From positions 1-52,327 of the forward strand of contig NW_026970803.1 in NCBI RefSeq assembly GCF_963678635.1: a stretch of DNA of 52,327 nt. The letters run 5' to 3'. Below the pieces are notes generated by a model. It was not told the DNA's origin, made no database searches, and saw only the letters and a list, made by a program, of their open reading frames with translations. Numbering within the stretch: position 1 is the stretch's first letter; each line of letters starts with the position of its first letter. Below are positions 17,316 to 29,196 of the stretch, piece after piece. The position numbers and the translations under genes were made by a program. The DNA is from Symsagittifera roscoffensis (taxonomy: Eukaryota > Xenacoelomorpha > Acoela > Convolutidae).

Positions 17316-18826
17316 ATTCTGATTATTGACTGGCCACCATTTTGGTGGCTTCCCTCAGGCTTGAGGGACCAAATGCTTGAAATTAATTTTAGCTTGCTTC
17401 CAGTCAATTAGAATTGAGTATTCAAAACCTCAAAGTAAATCGCGAAAGTCTCAGAGTAAGAAAATAAATCCAGGCCATTAGCGTTAACAGTAACCGATTA
17501 GATAATAAGCAGATGAGTTTTCAGGACTGAAAGTTTCTTATGAACTTGAACTCATAAACCTTGATGTTTCTCTGAATATTATTGCGGTTGTAACCCGCAA
17601 TTTTGTAACATTTTTGATTATTTTCCACTGATTTCATACACTTCCTGTTAATATTGACTTTGATTTTGTGAGAAAGGCATTTAGCCAATAGGAACGCCTA
17701 GCGATTTTTAATGGGTGAAATTTTTCAAGCGTTCGGTCTCCAGCATGAGAACCCTCCCCTTGTGTTTTATTACTAAACAAAGCAGCAGAAGTTGTTTGTA
17801 CCATGATATCTTTATATGAAAACCAAAACAACCAAACAAAGAGCTTAAAACATTAGTTATGAAATTTTTATCGTTCAACTCGTCGTTCAAAGTTGGGTAA
17901 ATTTGCTGTGGTTTGTAATTTAAAATTGGCCAAAACAGCATCTTTTAAGCGAACAGTACAAATCGGATGTTTGCCCTACTTTTTAAAAATATCGGATGCT
18001 TGCCCTAGTTGATTTTTGGATGGTTGCAGCACTTTTTGGTTTTTGGGTGTTTGACATATCGGATGTTTGCGCAATACCCGTAATTATGATCTGCTCAGCT
18101 TCGTCCACCAATTATTCACTATAGTTGATTTTTAACAAAGCAATAGAATAAAAGGGGCAAAAAAATGCTAGTCAAAAACTTCGATGATTGTTTGCAGTTT
18201 TTTCGATTCACCTATCCAGACTAAAATCTTACTTTTAATTTGTGTTTAAAACCCATCAAGATTTGCGACGACAAAAAAAATGCTGCCGCGAACCAGTGGA
18301 TTTCGCCATGCACTGGGATTTACCATATTGCTAAAAAAAAGTTTGTCGTCGTACCCAGATCCCGAAAATTATCATCCTGTCTGTGGATTGATTGTACTGT
18401 TTGTCTTTGTATTGCGCTTTTCTTACCCGTGCAAGCACTTTTGAAGTGCCCCGGCTTTCTTCGGCTTATCTTGATGAGTATTTGGTTAAGTGACTTACTG
18501 ACTACTTGGATTGGTTGAAATTATAATAACTACGAACAGTCGTTTCCCGTGAGACTCCATCCTGTGTTACCGTTTAACAAGCTGGTTAGGTCGGGCAAAA
18601 ATTTGGGGCGGGAGATAATCATTGGTAAAAGTTTCTGCTTACTGTTTTCCTCTTTTGTCCCATCCCATTCGTCACTTTTGTGACTGTGTTCAAAACAGTT
18701 CATCTGACTCGACTTCTGTTTTCTACCAAACGGTCAACCTATAGAAAGCAATCATATTACAGTGACAAAAAAATTGACTCCCGCCGAGATAAGGCAAATA
18801 AACTTAAGAAATTTTGCCTGCGGCGC
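17316..18826. other. Host intergenic or intronic DNA, no gene supported
   Basis: No convincing coding frame. A motif ATCGGATG(T/C)TTGC occurs at about 17962, 17991 and 18057. The longest frame (18240-18518) begins at a non-ATG codon and has no recognisable domain. Confidence 0.5.
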
Positions 18827-19040
18827 TGTTGTGATTTACATCATGTTTTGCAATTACTGCAAAACATATTAGTTTATTTAACTGGTCACTTTATTATGAC
18901 CTTCATTGGTCATTCTCTCCGGCGGAGAGAATGATCTCTCATTGTTTTAATGTTTTAACTTACCGACTAATTCATCTTAATTCCATATTCTTTTTATAGT
19001 TTTAACTTAGAATTAGCTACAACAAAGTAACATTTTATCA
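18827..19040 (+). repeat. 5' LTR of second element, 214 bp
   Basis: Begins TGTTGTG, ends TTTTATCA. Contains a perfect inverted repeat with 11-bp arms CATTCTCTCCG / CGGAGAGAATG and a one-base spacer at 18911-18933. Differs from the 3' LTR only at 18901 (C versus T at 25504). Confidence 0.95.
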
Positions 19041-20251
19041 TGGCGCAGTCAACTAACGAATCTAACGTGAGAGGAATACCTCCTTTTTGGCAAAACCATA
19101 CGGTAGACCCTCCCATTCCATGGGAAGACTGGAGCGATCTGTTTCAATTAGCTATCATTGCTAAGGAAAACATTGACATAGAAAATCTATTCAATCCGTC
19201 GGAGAGATAACACCCATTACCTCCAAATTTGGAAAACCCGACAGACGGTGAAACAGATGCCCAAAGACGCTCCAGATTAGAAAGAAACACTCAAGAGCAA
19301 AGACGGTATGACGAAGAAGAAACTGCTTCGATAAAAACTGAAACCAAGAAATTCAACGGAATGCGAATAGAAGAAGCAGACAAGAAATTACGTTCGGTTT
19401 TATATCTGGCACTGGGTAATGAAGGAAAAAGGATCTTTGGACAAAAATTTACCAAGGTGAAAGTTCTGCAAATTTCTTTTAAGGAATTCTGGGAGTTCTT
19501 AGCGATTGCATTCGTAAGAAAAACAAATGTCACATTTGAACGACATAAACTATTAAATAGAAAGCAACGAGAAAGAGAATCCCTCGAACAATTTTGGGGT
19601 GCCTTAGCCGAAATGGCCAAAAAGTGCGACATATCCGCAGGAGAAGAAGAGTGGATAAGAGACATTTTCATAAATAATATGAAAAACTACGACATTCAAA
19701 GGAAATTGTTAACAGAAACCCTCCCTCCACGCGAAGCACTAAATGTTGCACTCATAGATGAAAAAGGATTTTTAAACCACCTGAAATTAACAAATAATTT
19801 TAAATCCAACGGATCATCCGTACACAGACCAAGTAACCACTTTAACGTCAAAAGAGAACCAACCCTTAACATCGAAAACAGTAACAACTGTATGAAGTGC
19901 GGCGGTGTATTCTCGAAAGGTCATTTAGCAGTTTGCCCAGCAAAGGACACGACTTGTACTTCTTGTAAATTCAAAGGACATTTCACTAGACTTTGTAAAT
20001 CTCGTCGCAAAAATGTAAACATTGTAAATACCCAAATTGTAGATAACACAGATTTTAATCCGTCGGATATTCCGGATGTAAATACTGACCTCATCGATAG
20101 AGAATGTTGTGGTGTAATAAACGCATGGTCAGAATCTGGACAAAGTGAAAATGACGATTATTCTGTACTAAATGTAACTACGATTTTCGATAACGATGGA
20201 AAAGAATTAAAGAAATTATTGAACATTGGACTCGGAAAGAAAACCAAGTAA
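19040..20251 (+). pseudogene. gag: Gag of second element, one premature stop
   Basis: ATG at 19040-19042 is formed by the last base of the LTR and the TG of the PBS. The frame runs 56 codons to an in-frame TAA (19208-19210), then stays open in the same frame to 20249-20251. The Trp-containing N-terminal block and the region around 19440-19700 fit the retrotransposon capsid (Retrotrans_gag) pattern. Two zinc knuckles follow at about 19890-19992: an irregular CX2CX7HX3C and a standard CX2CX4HX4C. The open segment after the stop has no early ATG, so it would not be made separately. The stop could be a true lesion or a sequencing error. Confidence 0.85.
19041..19058 (+). promoter_or_regulatory. 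Primer binding site of second element
   Basis: TGGCGCAGTCAACTAACG abuts the 5' LTR. The first ten bases equal the PBS start I associate with the tRNA-Ser-primed Drosophila elements 17.6 and 297; tRNA-Ser is therefore the inferred primer. Confidence 0.75.
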
Positions 20252-23200
20252 TTTTAAACATTCAAGTGGATTCAGCAAGCCCGGTGAGCTTCCTTAAGAA
20301 AAACGTACTTCACGAATTAAAATTACGAGACCCTTACTTGAAAATCTATCCAGTGGATAAATCAATTAGAGACCTATACTGTGGATTCACAGATAATGCC
20401 ATAACTTTACTGGAAAGGTGAAGCTTCCGATATTTTCAAACGGCTGGTCAGACAACGATTGTCAATTCTTCTTAACCGAGGGACACGAGAGAAATATCCT
20501 AGGGAATGACAACCTTCCAAAAGTGGGGATAGAAGTCTCTCAGAAACACTTTCCACATTTCCAGACTAACAAACAGTGTAAGTCAATAAATTCCATCTCT
20601 CAATCAAACCAGGATAGGGAAATTTTAAATATAACAAAATCTTTCAAAAATTTATTCCTTCGGATTGGAAAAATAAAGAATCAAATGAAAATCACCCATT
20701 TTCACGAACCCTTAAAACCAATCCAACTAAAGGGAAGACGAGTTCCCCTTCATTTACTGGACGCGGTAAAGTCTGAATTAAATAGACTAAAGGCGGAAGG
20801 ACATATCAAAAAACTAGAAAACTGCGACGAAGACAGATTTATTAGTCCAATAGTCATTACTTGTAAAAAAGATAAATCCATCAAATTAGCCTTAGACTCC
20901 AAGTTCATAAACAAACAGATTTACAAGAACAAATATCAAATGCCAAACATCCACGAACTGGTAGACAATGTCGCGGCACAAATTACTAATGATTCCGTTG
21001 GAGAAGTGTGGTTTACAAACTTAGACCTGAAAAACGCGTACAGTCAATTAGCATTAGATAAATTCACTAGTAACCAATGTAACTTCAGTATCGTGGGTGG
21101 CGACATTACGGGTACTTACCAATTTTTAACTGGTTTTTACGGCTTAGGGGATATGCCTAACGAATTTCAAAGAGTAATGGACTCTACATTAGGTTCAATC
21201 CCATTTACCAATTGTTATTTGGATGACATTTTAATCGCTTCCAAAGGATCCTTCTTAGAGCACAAGAATATCGTGTTAAAAATTTTATCAACTCTCGACG
21301 AATATAATTTTGCGGTGAAATGGTCAAAATGTAAATTCTTTCAAAAAGAAATAGAATGGTTGGGATTCAAAATCTCTAAATCTGGTATTACCCCATTATT
21401 TGACAAATCGAAAGCCATAAAAGACTTACCTATTCCGAAGAATTTGAAAGAACTACGTTCGTTTTTTGGTTCTACAAACCAATACATAAAATTTGTCCCA
21501 AACTTAGCATCCTTAGGAAGTCCACTTCGACCATTTTTAAATAAGAAATCATTATTCCAATGGAACGACGACCATACAAAAGCGTTTGAAAAAATTTAAG
21601 AGGAAATCGTAAACCTAACAGAGAATACCCATTTCGACGTGAAACGTAAAACTAGAGTAAAAACAGACGCTTCTCATAACGGACTTGGGGCCTCGCTTGA
21701 ACAACTCCACGGGAACGATTGGAAAACAACCTCATTCGCTTCGCGCTTTTTAAACCCTCACGAGTCTAAATATTCTACGAACAAGCTCGAACTTCTAGGG
21801 GTTGTATGGGCCGTCGAACATTATAAGAACTATCTTTACGGATCAGATTTCGAAGTAATTACCGACCATAAAGCTTTATTATCCGCGTTATCACCAAATC
21901 ACGGGAATAAAACATACCACAGTAGATTAACAAGATGGGTAGACAGATAATTACCTTTTAATTTCTCTATCAAACACATTGCAGGAAAAGACATGGGTTT
22001 TACTGATCTTATTTCAAGAATCCCATCAGGAAATGCCCTTCCAATATCACACTACGACGAAGAATTCGTAGTAGCAAACATTAATAAGATTAATAAATCA
22101 TTAAATCCGCCGGAGAAACTAAGAACTACCTGCTCAACCATTGGTTTTAATCTGGAAAATTCCGATTATGCTTTATTACGTAATTACCTAATAGCAGCAG
22201 TGTTAAAACTCATTAATTCGTCTTTTCCAATTTGCTCATTTAATCACAAAAGAACAGAATTTTGTACTTCAAATTGCATTCCAACGGATTATTCGAATAC
22301 AAAGACCACGCTAATCTCGTTAAAAAATACCGTGAAAACTTGAAGTTGCCGGATCGACCCTTGGATTTAAATATCTTATTTAATGCCAAGTTAGTAGCTC
22401 TCTTGACAGAAGATGATCCCATGTTAAGCCCAATTGTTAAAGCACTTCAAAATAAGGTGGAGAAGATTAATGCAAATTCTCCGTATTTCAAACATTTTAC
22501 CCGAGACCTGCATGAATCCGACGGATTACTTTATATGGACGGTAAACTTGTTATCCCATTTACTCTACGAAACGCAATGATGAAGAACTTACACGAAACT
22601 CACCCGGGTCAATTTGGAATGAAATACTTGGCTCAATACATCTGGTGGCCTCATATTAACAGGCAAATCTACTTCCACGGAAAAAATTGTTCAGAATGTA
22701 CATCGGCGGGTAAGAATTTGAAAACTGTCATTCCTAAGTCACAAATTAGTGAACTTCCTCCACTATCGCAACCGAATGAAGAACTAAATTTAGATTTCGC
22801 GGGTCCTTTGGATTCTTACTGGGGGTCAAAGAAATACATTTTACTCTGTATTGACAGATTTTCTAAATTCCCGTCGGCAAAAATTACATCGTCCACTTCT
22901 TCAAAAACAGTCATAGAATTTTCACAAGAATACATATTCTTACACGGGATACCTTATTCTATAAGGGTAGATCACGCTACTTGCTTCACTTGTCAAGACT
23001 TCAAATCATTCTGCGATTCCAACAACATCAAAATAATCTTTTGTACAGTAGGCGACCACCGTTCCAACGGATTGGTCGAAAAATTAGTACACACCGTGAA
23101 AATTAAACTACTGGCTATTTCAAAAGAACATGATAAAAGCACTCTACAGAATGCCGTTTCAAAAATCATCTGGAATTTACGTTCTTCTTATCAATCAAAA

Positions 23201-24700
23201 ATTAAATGTTCACCCTTCGAGATACACTATAACAGAAAACCAAATACCATTTGGAAACAATTAGCATCCGGTAAACCCTCCTTTGGAATTTTAGACAAAG
23301 GGAAATCTATACTGTCTAAGGAACGAGCTAAGGATTGGAATGCAGATGACAGACTAGAGGACGGCTACAAGGACGACTTGATAGCCAAGAAAAACCAGAA
23401 CCCGACCGAAAAAGGCTATGACACGGACTATGCTTCTTCCTCGAAAATCATCGCCAATAGACTACCAATCAAAAGTCCATTCAAAAGTAAAATCCTTCGG
23501 AAATCCAACGGCAATATAAATCGAGACTGTTTCTATAAGGAAATAAATAAAAGAATTATAAATTCTTCTACTTCGACTGTAAAGTTATCCGACGGAAAAA
23601 TAATTCGAAAACCCGATATTGCGATTCCGATTTATACCTCAAACAAAATCAGACCTTTTAAAGGAAACATTTCATTCCCGTATTTTCCTAATGCTAATGT
23701 TGAAGTAGGTCAGAAACAGAAAGGACCATCACGGAAACCAAGATCAAGAAAGCCAACCAGAAGAACGGCAAGACAGTTGAACCCGACCACTTCAGACAAC
23801 CTAACTAGGACATACGTATCAGGGTCTTCACACAAACATACCAGAAGACAAACACATCACGCAAAGAAGTCTACAACACCCCCAGGTTACTTCGCTTTGG
23901 ATGAATCCATGATAATTCCTTCGGATATTTCGGACACTAGCGAATGGGAATGGATAGCGGGCGGTTTTCCTTGTAGAGACGTAGCCAGGGAACGCCTTAT
24001 TTCAGACCTAAATACACCTCATGTCTCAATTAAAAATAATCATAATTACGCTATAACACGTCCCGAAATAAAATCTGAGGTTTTAGAAAACTACATCGAC
24101 CCTAACAGCGAACAACCTAGAGAACAACCTTATGAGTGTCCAATAAGCATAATACCCGCCGGCAGAACACCTAGTACAGAGGAACAGAAAACGGTGACCC
24201 AGGGAGGGGACAACGACAATTCGGAGCATCAAAACGGACAAGATGAGTGTAATCCAACGGACAACAACTCGGTTACAGACTTCCCAGTCTACGAGATTAA
24301 CGACTCATCCGACGAGTGCACTGTACTTACCGATCCTACTACTAAATCCGGTAAAATTACCCCTACCGTCCGTCGTTCTGGTAGAAATGTAGGCCCACCA
24401 AAATTTTATGGCAAACGTTATTTTATTGACGCAGTAGATAACATACAAGAAACATCCGGTTCGGCGACCGATCCAATCGTGATTGAAATTGAAGAACCAC
24501 ATACGTCAGACAATAAGACGACTCCGGCGGAGCTAATCGTTCTTGACTCAAGTTCATCATCTTCGAACCAAATATCAACCTCATCAACGGACGAATCACT
24601 AAGGATGGAACTGGAAAATTTTGGGGATCATTCTGATCTAGATAGTGAACTTTTCAACAAGGAACTCGAAAACTTTTTAAACGATTATAAATCTTTGTAA
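20248..24700 (+). pseudogene. pol: Pol of second element, broken by stops and frameshifts
   Basis: Protease begins in the -1 frame relative to gag near the gag stop, the usual arrangement for -1 frameshifting, but no standard slippery heptamer is visible. The protease motif reads DSA instead of D(S/T)G (about 20267-20275), so the active site looks dead. A one-base loss near 20413 shifts the frame before RT. RT (about 20700-21430) has YLDD at 21216-21227. In-frame stops lie at 21597-21599 and 21948-21950, on either side of the RNase H core. Another frameshift occurs near 22255-22262. Integrase follows: His/Cys finger about 22590-22700, then D 22793, D 22970, E 23078 (DD35E). A tail of roughly 480 residues after the integrase is basic, then Ser/Glu/Asp-rich. 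There is no env. Confidence 0.9.
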
Positions 24701-25422
24701 ACAATTTGTTATACATATCCCAGTCACTTGTCATTTCAAAGAGCTCATACTACCCTATAATCGGTGCTAACCTCAGAGATCAAAACGTTCTTCAGTAATT
24801 TCGGATACGCTACCAAAAGGATAAGCGATCCTTTGGATAAACCGTCAGTAAAAGGAAAACAAAAGAAATTGGTGCTCTAAATTTCCCTAATTCGACCTGC
24901 TTTTAGTTGGTATAACTCAAACCAGTTATTTCCACCCATAAAACTTGGTGATAAATTTTTTTTTTTCATCTCGAATTCTTTAAACCCAGCTCATATCCGT
25001 CGGAATCCGGATAATTAATTCACAATTCTAGTTTTGAGTTTAATCATATAGTGGCGCTTCTGTTTAATGTCATCTCCTTATTTATGGCGCTTGATTTCCT
25101 CTCTTTCCTAGTCTTTAAAGGAAAAACTTACGGCAATCTGGCAGTTGGTGTATCTAAAAGCATTACTTCACACACAAAACTCGACGACATCTACTCCATA
25201 CTTCAATTTTTTTTCAAAATTCATCTCATATCCGTCGGAATCCGGATAATTAATTCTCAGTTAGTTTTCGAATTCAACCACTTAGTGGCGCTCCAGTTAA
25301 TGTCAATTCCTTATTACAGCGCTTAATTTCTTTCTTTCCTAGTCCTAAAGGGGGAGAAAGGAGTCAGACTTAGTTAGTTATGGTGCTTATTTTACTCGTA
25401 ATTTAAAAAATTTTTCCTGCTT
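24701..25422 (+). other. 3' noncoding region of second element with direct repeat
   Basis: Blocks at about 24990-25126 and 25225-25353 are imperfect copies 235 bases apart. Both contain CATATCCGTCGGAATCCGG, a GTGGCGCT motif, and a T/C-rich end with TTTCCTAGTC. No gene. Confidence 0.7.
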
Positions 25423-25429
25423 AGGGGAA
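25423..25429 (+). promoter_or_regulatory. Polypurine tract of second element
   Basis: AGGGGAA lies immediately before the 3' LTR, the expected plus-strand primer site. Confidence 0.75.
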
Positions 25430-25643
25430 TGTTGTGATTTACATCATGTTTTGCAATTACTGCAAAACATATTAGTTTATTTAACTGGTCACTTTATTAT
25501 GACTTTCATTGGTCATTCTCTCCGGCGGAGAGAATGATCTCTCATTGTTTTAATGTTTTAACTTACCGACTAATTCATCTTAATTCCATATTCTTTTTAT
25601 AGTTTTAACTTAGAATTAGCTACAACAAAGTAACATTTTATCA
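25430..25643 (+). repeat. 3' LTR of second element, 214 bp
   Basis: Same length and ends as the 5' LTR; palindrome at 25514-25536. Followed by GGCGC, the target duplication. Confidence 0.95.
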
Positions 25644-25873
25644 GGCGCAAATTTTTTTTGGCAAAACAAGGTCCTTGTAATATTTTCCGATAGTTCGGAA
25701 AATCAAATTGATCGACCACAAAAATATCCGCAAAAGTTTCAAATTTTTTCGAAAAACCGCCCCCATTGCTCTAAAAAAAGTTCTGTGCACGCCACTGGGC
25801 AATTTAAAACTTTTTTGCAATTTCACTTCATCAATTTGATGTTACCATTCTGACCGCGCTGTCGACTATTTCC

Positions 25874-26013
25874 CTATCCTCCTGATATCGTTCTCATCGA
25901 TTCCATCTTAATTTGTACCGCTGATGCAAAGTTCCCGGGTTTTGTCGTTAGCCCTCCAAGAACAACCGAAACTGTTCTATGGTCTCTTTTTGTCACTGTT
26001 TCCGCAATCGTAG
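25874..26013 (-). CDS. Possible host exon (minus strand), uncertain
   Basis: Reading leftward from an acceptor-like TATTACCAG (exon start about 26013), a frame of about 46 codons ends at a TAG near 25874. The peptide is balanced in composition and higher in G+C than the surroundings, with no repeat character. No family recognised. It could equally be a fragment of an old transposon. Confidence 0.2.
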
Positions 26014-26023
26014 CTGGTAATAG

Positions 26024-26146
26024 TCCCAAATAAACTCTAAACATAGATTTACTCAATTTCTAAATCCCAAATAGACTCTAAACGTAGATTTACTTAATTT
26101 CTAAATCCCAAATAAACTCTAAACATAGATCTACTCAATTTATAAA
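26024..26146. repeat. Minisatellite, 3 x 41 bp
   Basis: Three tandem units starting TCCCAAATA(A/G)ACTCTAAAC at 26024, 26065 and 26106 with a few substitutions. Confidence 0.85.
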
Positions 26147-26764
26147 CTATGTTCTATGCAAAGTTTCAGCATAAACACGAATTTCTGAACTAAGTTTTGA
26201 AAAAACTCGAAAACTTTCAGTTATACTTGTTCCATTTTATAAACAACACATTTAAAAAATTATACCATACCGTGGAGCCTCCTCAGTCTGAACATGCTGA
26301 CTTATGCAACCACAATCAAGACTGGTTTTCGGCCCCCACAGTCTGTTTGGGTTTTTTCGTCTCCATGGTCCAAAGAGTATTTCGCCCTTTGTCTGAGTTC
26401 CGAGGGTCAAACAAGCTTTCTTCAACTGCATGATTCAGTTTTCACGGTCTGAAAGTACCAAGTTTTTGTCCCGATGATCAGAAAATACCAAACTTTTCTA
26501 GCGATCTCGAAACGGTGGTCTGTACGACGGCAGAGATTTATTGGCATTCAACCTTTTCAAATATAACTAATTTAAGTGTTCCAGGAAATCAAAGCGGCGC
26601 ATTATGATTGCGAGGACATGATTTAGGCAAAGGTTTCGAAAAATACTGCGTCGTATTAATTACAAGCCAATATTATCGAGTCAATATTGTCGCCATCAAA
26701 AAAATGCCAGTCATACAATTTCCATATATGGAAACTGTATGGTTAACATTTTCTCCATACACAT

Positions 26765-26824
26765 GTATGGAATTGTATGATAATGATTTTTGTTGTATGG
26801 AATTGTATGATAAGCATTTTCGGT
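26765..26824. repeat. Short tandem repeat, two 30-bp units
   Basis: GTATGGAATTGTATGATAA at 26765 and 26795, with a third partial GTATGGA at about 26824. Confidence 0.75.
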
Positions 26825-26849
26825 GTATGGAGGTCAACCCGGGGTGCTA

Positions 26850-27557
26850 ATTAGTGTCATATTTAACAGTCCCAAAGAGATATCGTCTCCATTTTCGGTC
26901 ACCTAAATCGTATAATTGGTTCATTCTGCTAAATTTCGCATTTCTTCAACTACATGAGCTATAGAATAGCTGGGATGTTTTGTCAATTATTTATTTCGTT
27001 TCATGCACGATCGCGTTTTGGGTTCTATTATTCAAGATTTGTTCGAATCTCTATCTGATAGACAAGTTTTTGCTCTGTTTATCATTTTTATTGTAAATTT
27101 AAAAAGCGCGAGCGACAACCCACTTTACGATGCTCCAGAATATGTATGGCATGGCACAAAATATAATCGTCGAATGTGATGTTTTTTTAATTTAGTTTTG
27201 ACTTTCGAAATTTTTTTCCAGATGTTCTTGAAACCAGGCCATACTGGAAACTTACTAAGGACTCAATTTAATTTTGACATCAAAGAATGTTCGGCAGTAA
27301 AATTGACAAAAAGGGCCCTTTAGCACCGGTTGAAACACTTTTTTTTTAAATTGATGTATTTCTCATATCATAGTTAGTGTCAAGTGCCATAGTCAAAAGT
27401 TTTTGACAGTTATGAAGAGGTGCTTCTTTCAAAAAACAGCAGGATATACATTATAAATAACACAACCGCCTCTCCTTTTTAGTAAAATTTTGGTTCCCTC
27501 TAAAAAAATTGTTGATAAAAAAGTGTTAACAAGTATCGTTTCAAAGAATAGGGAGAG
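26850..27557. other. Upstream region of the CAP-type gene
   Basis: No coding frame supported. Presumably holds the promoter of the gene starting at 27558; I see no distinct TATA or initiator that I would defend. Confidence 0.4.
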
Positions 27558-29196
27558 ATGTTTTTCTTTCTACTCGCAGTTACACTAGCAAGTGTAGCAG
27601 CTGTGTATGACAATAATAATGCCATTTGTCAGGAATGGAAAAAAGCTTACACACCGCCAGGTAATCATTAAATTTTTCCCCGAACAACTTCTTTTTCCCT
27701 GATTTGTTTTTCTTTTCACTCCCTAATTTAGCTTTTAACAAAAAAAGGGTTCGATAGAGAGGTAGCCTAGCCGAAAAGGTCAATAAAATCAATTTGCATC
27801 TGTGAAAATAGGTCAAAACTCGAAAGTCAATTCTCGATACACCAAATTAGGACGTTAAATTGGGGTATTAATTTTATTGATGATTGCTACGAAACATCCT
27901 TATCAGTAACAAAGTACATGCTGACACTTGATCCATACTATCTTGAATTAGTTTTTAGCAGACATCAATCAATCGGTGTTTTCAAGTTCGGTTTTCATAA
28001 AAATGGTTAATCCCAAGACATTCTGTGAAGCTGGTATCCAATATCAGAACTGCAAGTGCTTTGCGCGAAAATCATTAGTCAGCTCATCTAAAATGACGGG
28101 TCATCTTTCGGCCATCATTGCAATAAATTTAAGTGGGAGAGAATCCATGTGGGTTCAGGCTGTCTTTTTTGGCTGATGTCCTGACTGTTTTCCAGCACCC
28201 ACCAATGCATGTGTGGCGCCCGGATCCAAAGGCAAGTGTGAGCAGTGCATGAAAGATTCTGACTGCGAGAGTGGTCGTTACTGCAATGGTGCATGGAAGA
28301 AGTGCATCAAAAGCGGTGACTCATGCTATGGCCCTTATGCTGGATGTTCGCAGAGATGCTCGGATCAGGAAAACCCAACGCTCTGTCCCTCATGCAGGTA
28401 TGTATATAAATGTATTTAACACTCAATATCAGCTCGTTTCCCAATTTCCACATCCCTCTAGTAAAATTGCAATATAAAATTGTTCATAAGGAAATTTGGA
28501 TGACAGAGTTTTTGCTAAATGTTGACCAACAAATTGCGCTTTTTCGCCCCCCCCCCCCTTTCAACATTAGTATGTATTGACGCCAAAGGCGCTTTTTCAA
28601 AAAAAAAATTTAAAGTCGGTGAGACAAAAATGAACGTTTCAAAATAGTACCAAAGGGGCACCTTTTGGGTCGTCAGGGATTCAAATCCCTGAGGGTTGGG
28701 GGAGGGACGTCTGCTTTCTAAATCCGCTGACATCGGTAAGCTCTTTTTCATTTTAAAATATTTTATAGACTCAGCTCTTTTCCACTATCTCCGATTGATT
28801 TAAATTACGTTTGACCATCCAATTTTTTGCTCATTTTTGTGATAAAACCGCTGGTTTTTATCGCTTTCTTTCAAAAGAAAGTACTTTAATTCTCTGATAC
28901 ACCAGTTTTAAAAGATCTGTACAAAGTTATTAATTGTCAATTTATGTCGTAACCTGTTTTTCAGCCATGCTGATTTTCCCAATAACTGGGTCTCATGCAA
29001 CAACGACCCGAACACTTTCCAGTACTACGGGTGGGATATGGATGTTCCCGCCATAGTCTACTCTAGAGAAGAGACATCATCAGGAGCCCTGGCCGAGACT
29101 GATGATTTTTCCCAGGGTGCCATCTGCAATCATAACCGACTTAGAGCAGCGGGAGGGTTGGCGCCTCTGACTTGGGACCCGTGTTTGGGTTTGTAA
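27558..29196 (+). CDS. Secreted Cys-rich protein with start of a CAP/SCP domain (spliced, incomplete)
   Basis: Exon 1 27558-27660 encodes a signal peptide (MFFFLLAVTLASVAA) and ends at a donor CAG|GTAATC. Exon 2 starts at 27959 or 27962 (a tandem TAGCAG acceptor, both in phase). Its end is uncertain; a phase-matched donor is G|GTATCC after 28033. Exon 3 28196-28397 encodes about 10 Cys in about 65 residues and ends at CAG|GTATGT. Exon 4 28965 to about 29188 continues in phase and ends in HNRLR...LTWDP, the first helix of the CAP superfamily (SCP/TAPS, antigen 5, CRISP). The frame then meets TAA at 29194-29196, or a weak donor G|GTTTGT after 29188. The rest of a CAP domain is not seen before the retroelement at 29906, so the gene is truncated here or continues beyond. 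Confidence 0.65.
28547..28558 (+). repeat. Run of 12 C
   Basis: Homopolymer inside intron 3 of the CAP-type gene; a second 12-C run lies at 45464-45475. Confidence 0.9.

Larger units (their letters stand above)
18827..25643 (+). mobile_element. Complete Ty3/gypsy element, K02A2.6-like, decayed coding
   Basis: 6817 bp from LTR to LTR, flanked by the 5-bp duplication GGCGC (18822-18826 and 25644-25648). LTRs of 214 bp differ at one position. PBS directly follows the 5' LTR and a polypurine tract (AGGGGAA) directly precedes the 3' LTR. Double zinc knuckle in gag, YLDD in RT and DD35E integrase place it in Ty3/gypsy. The paired-knuckle style is that of the K02A2.6/mag-like elements, from memory. 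It carries at least three in-frame stops and two frameshifts, so it is not autonomous as written. Confidence 0.95.

Noticed and set aside
18240-18518. 92-codon frame with Cys residues before the second element
   Set aside because: Non-ATG start, no domain, no splice context that I would defend.
20200-20260. Slippery heptamer for gag-pro frameshifting in the second element
   Set aside because: The frames are arranged for -1 shifting, but no X XXY YYZ sequence is present in the overlap.
26024-26146. CRISPR-like array
   Set aside because: Units are contiguous tandem copies without spacers; a minisatellite in eukaryotic DNA.
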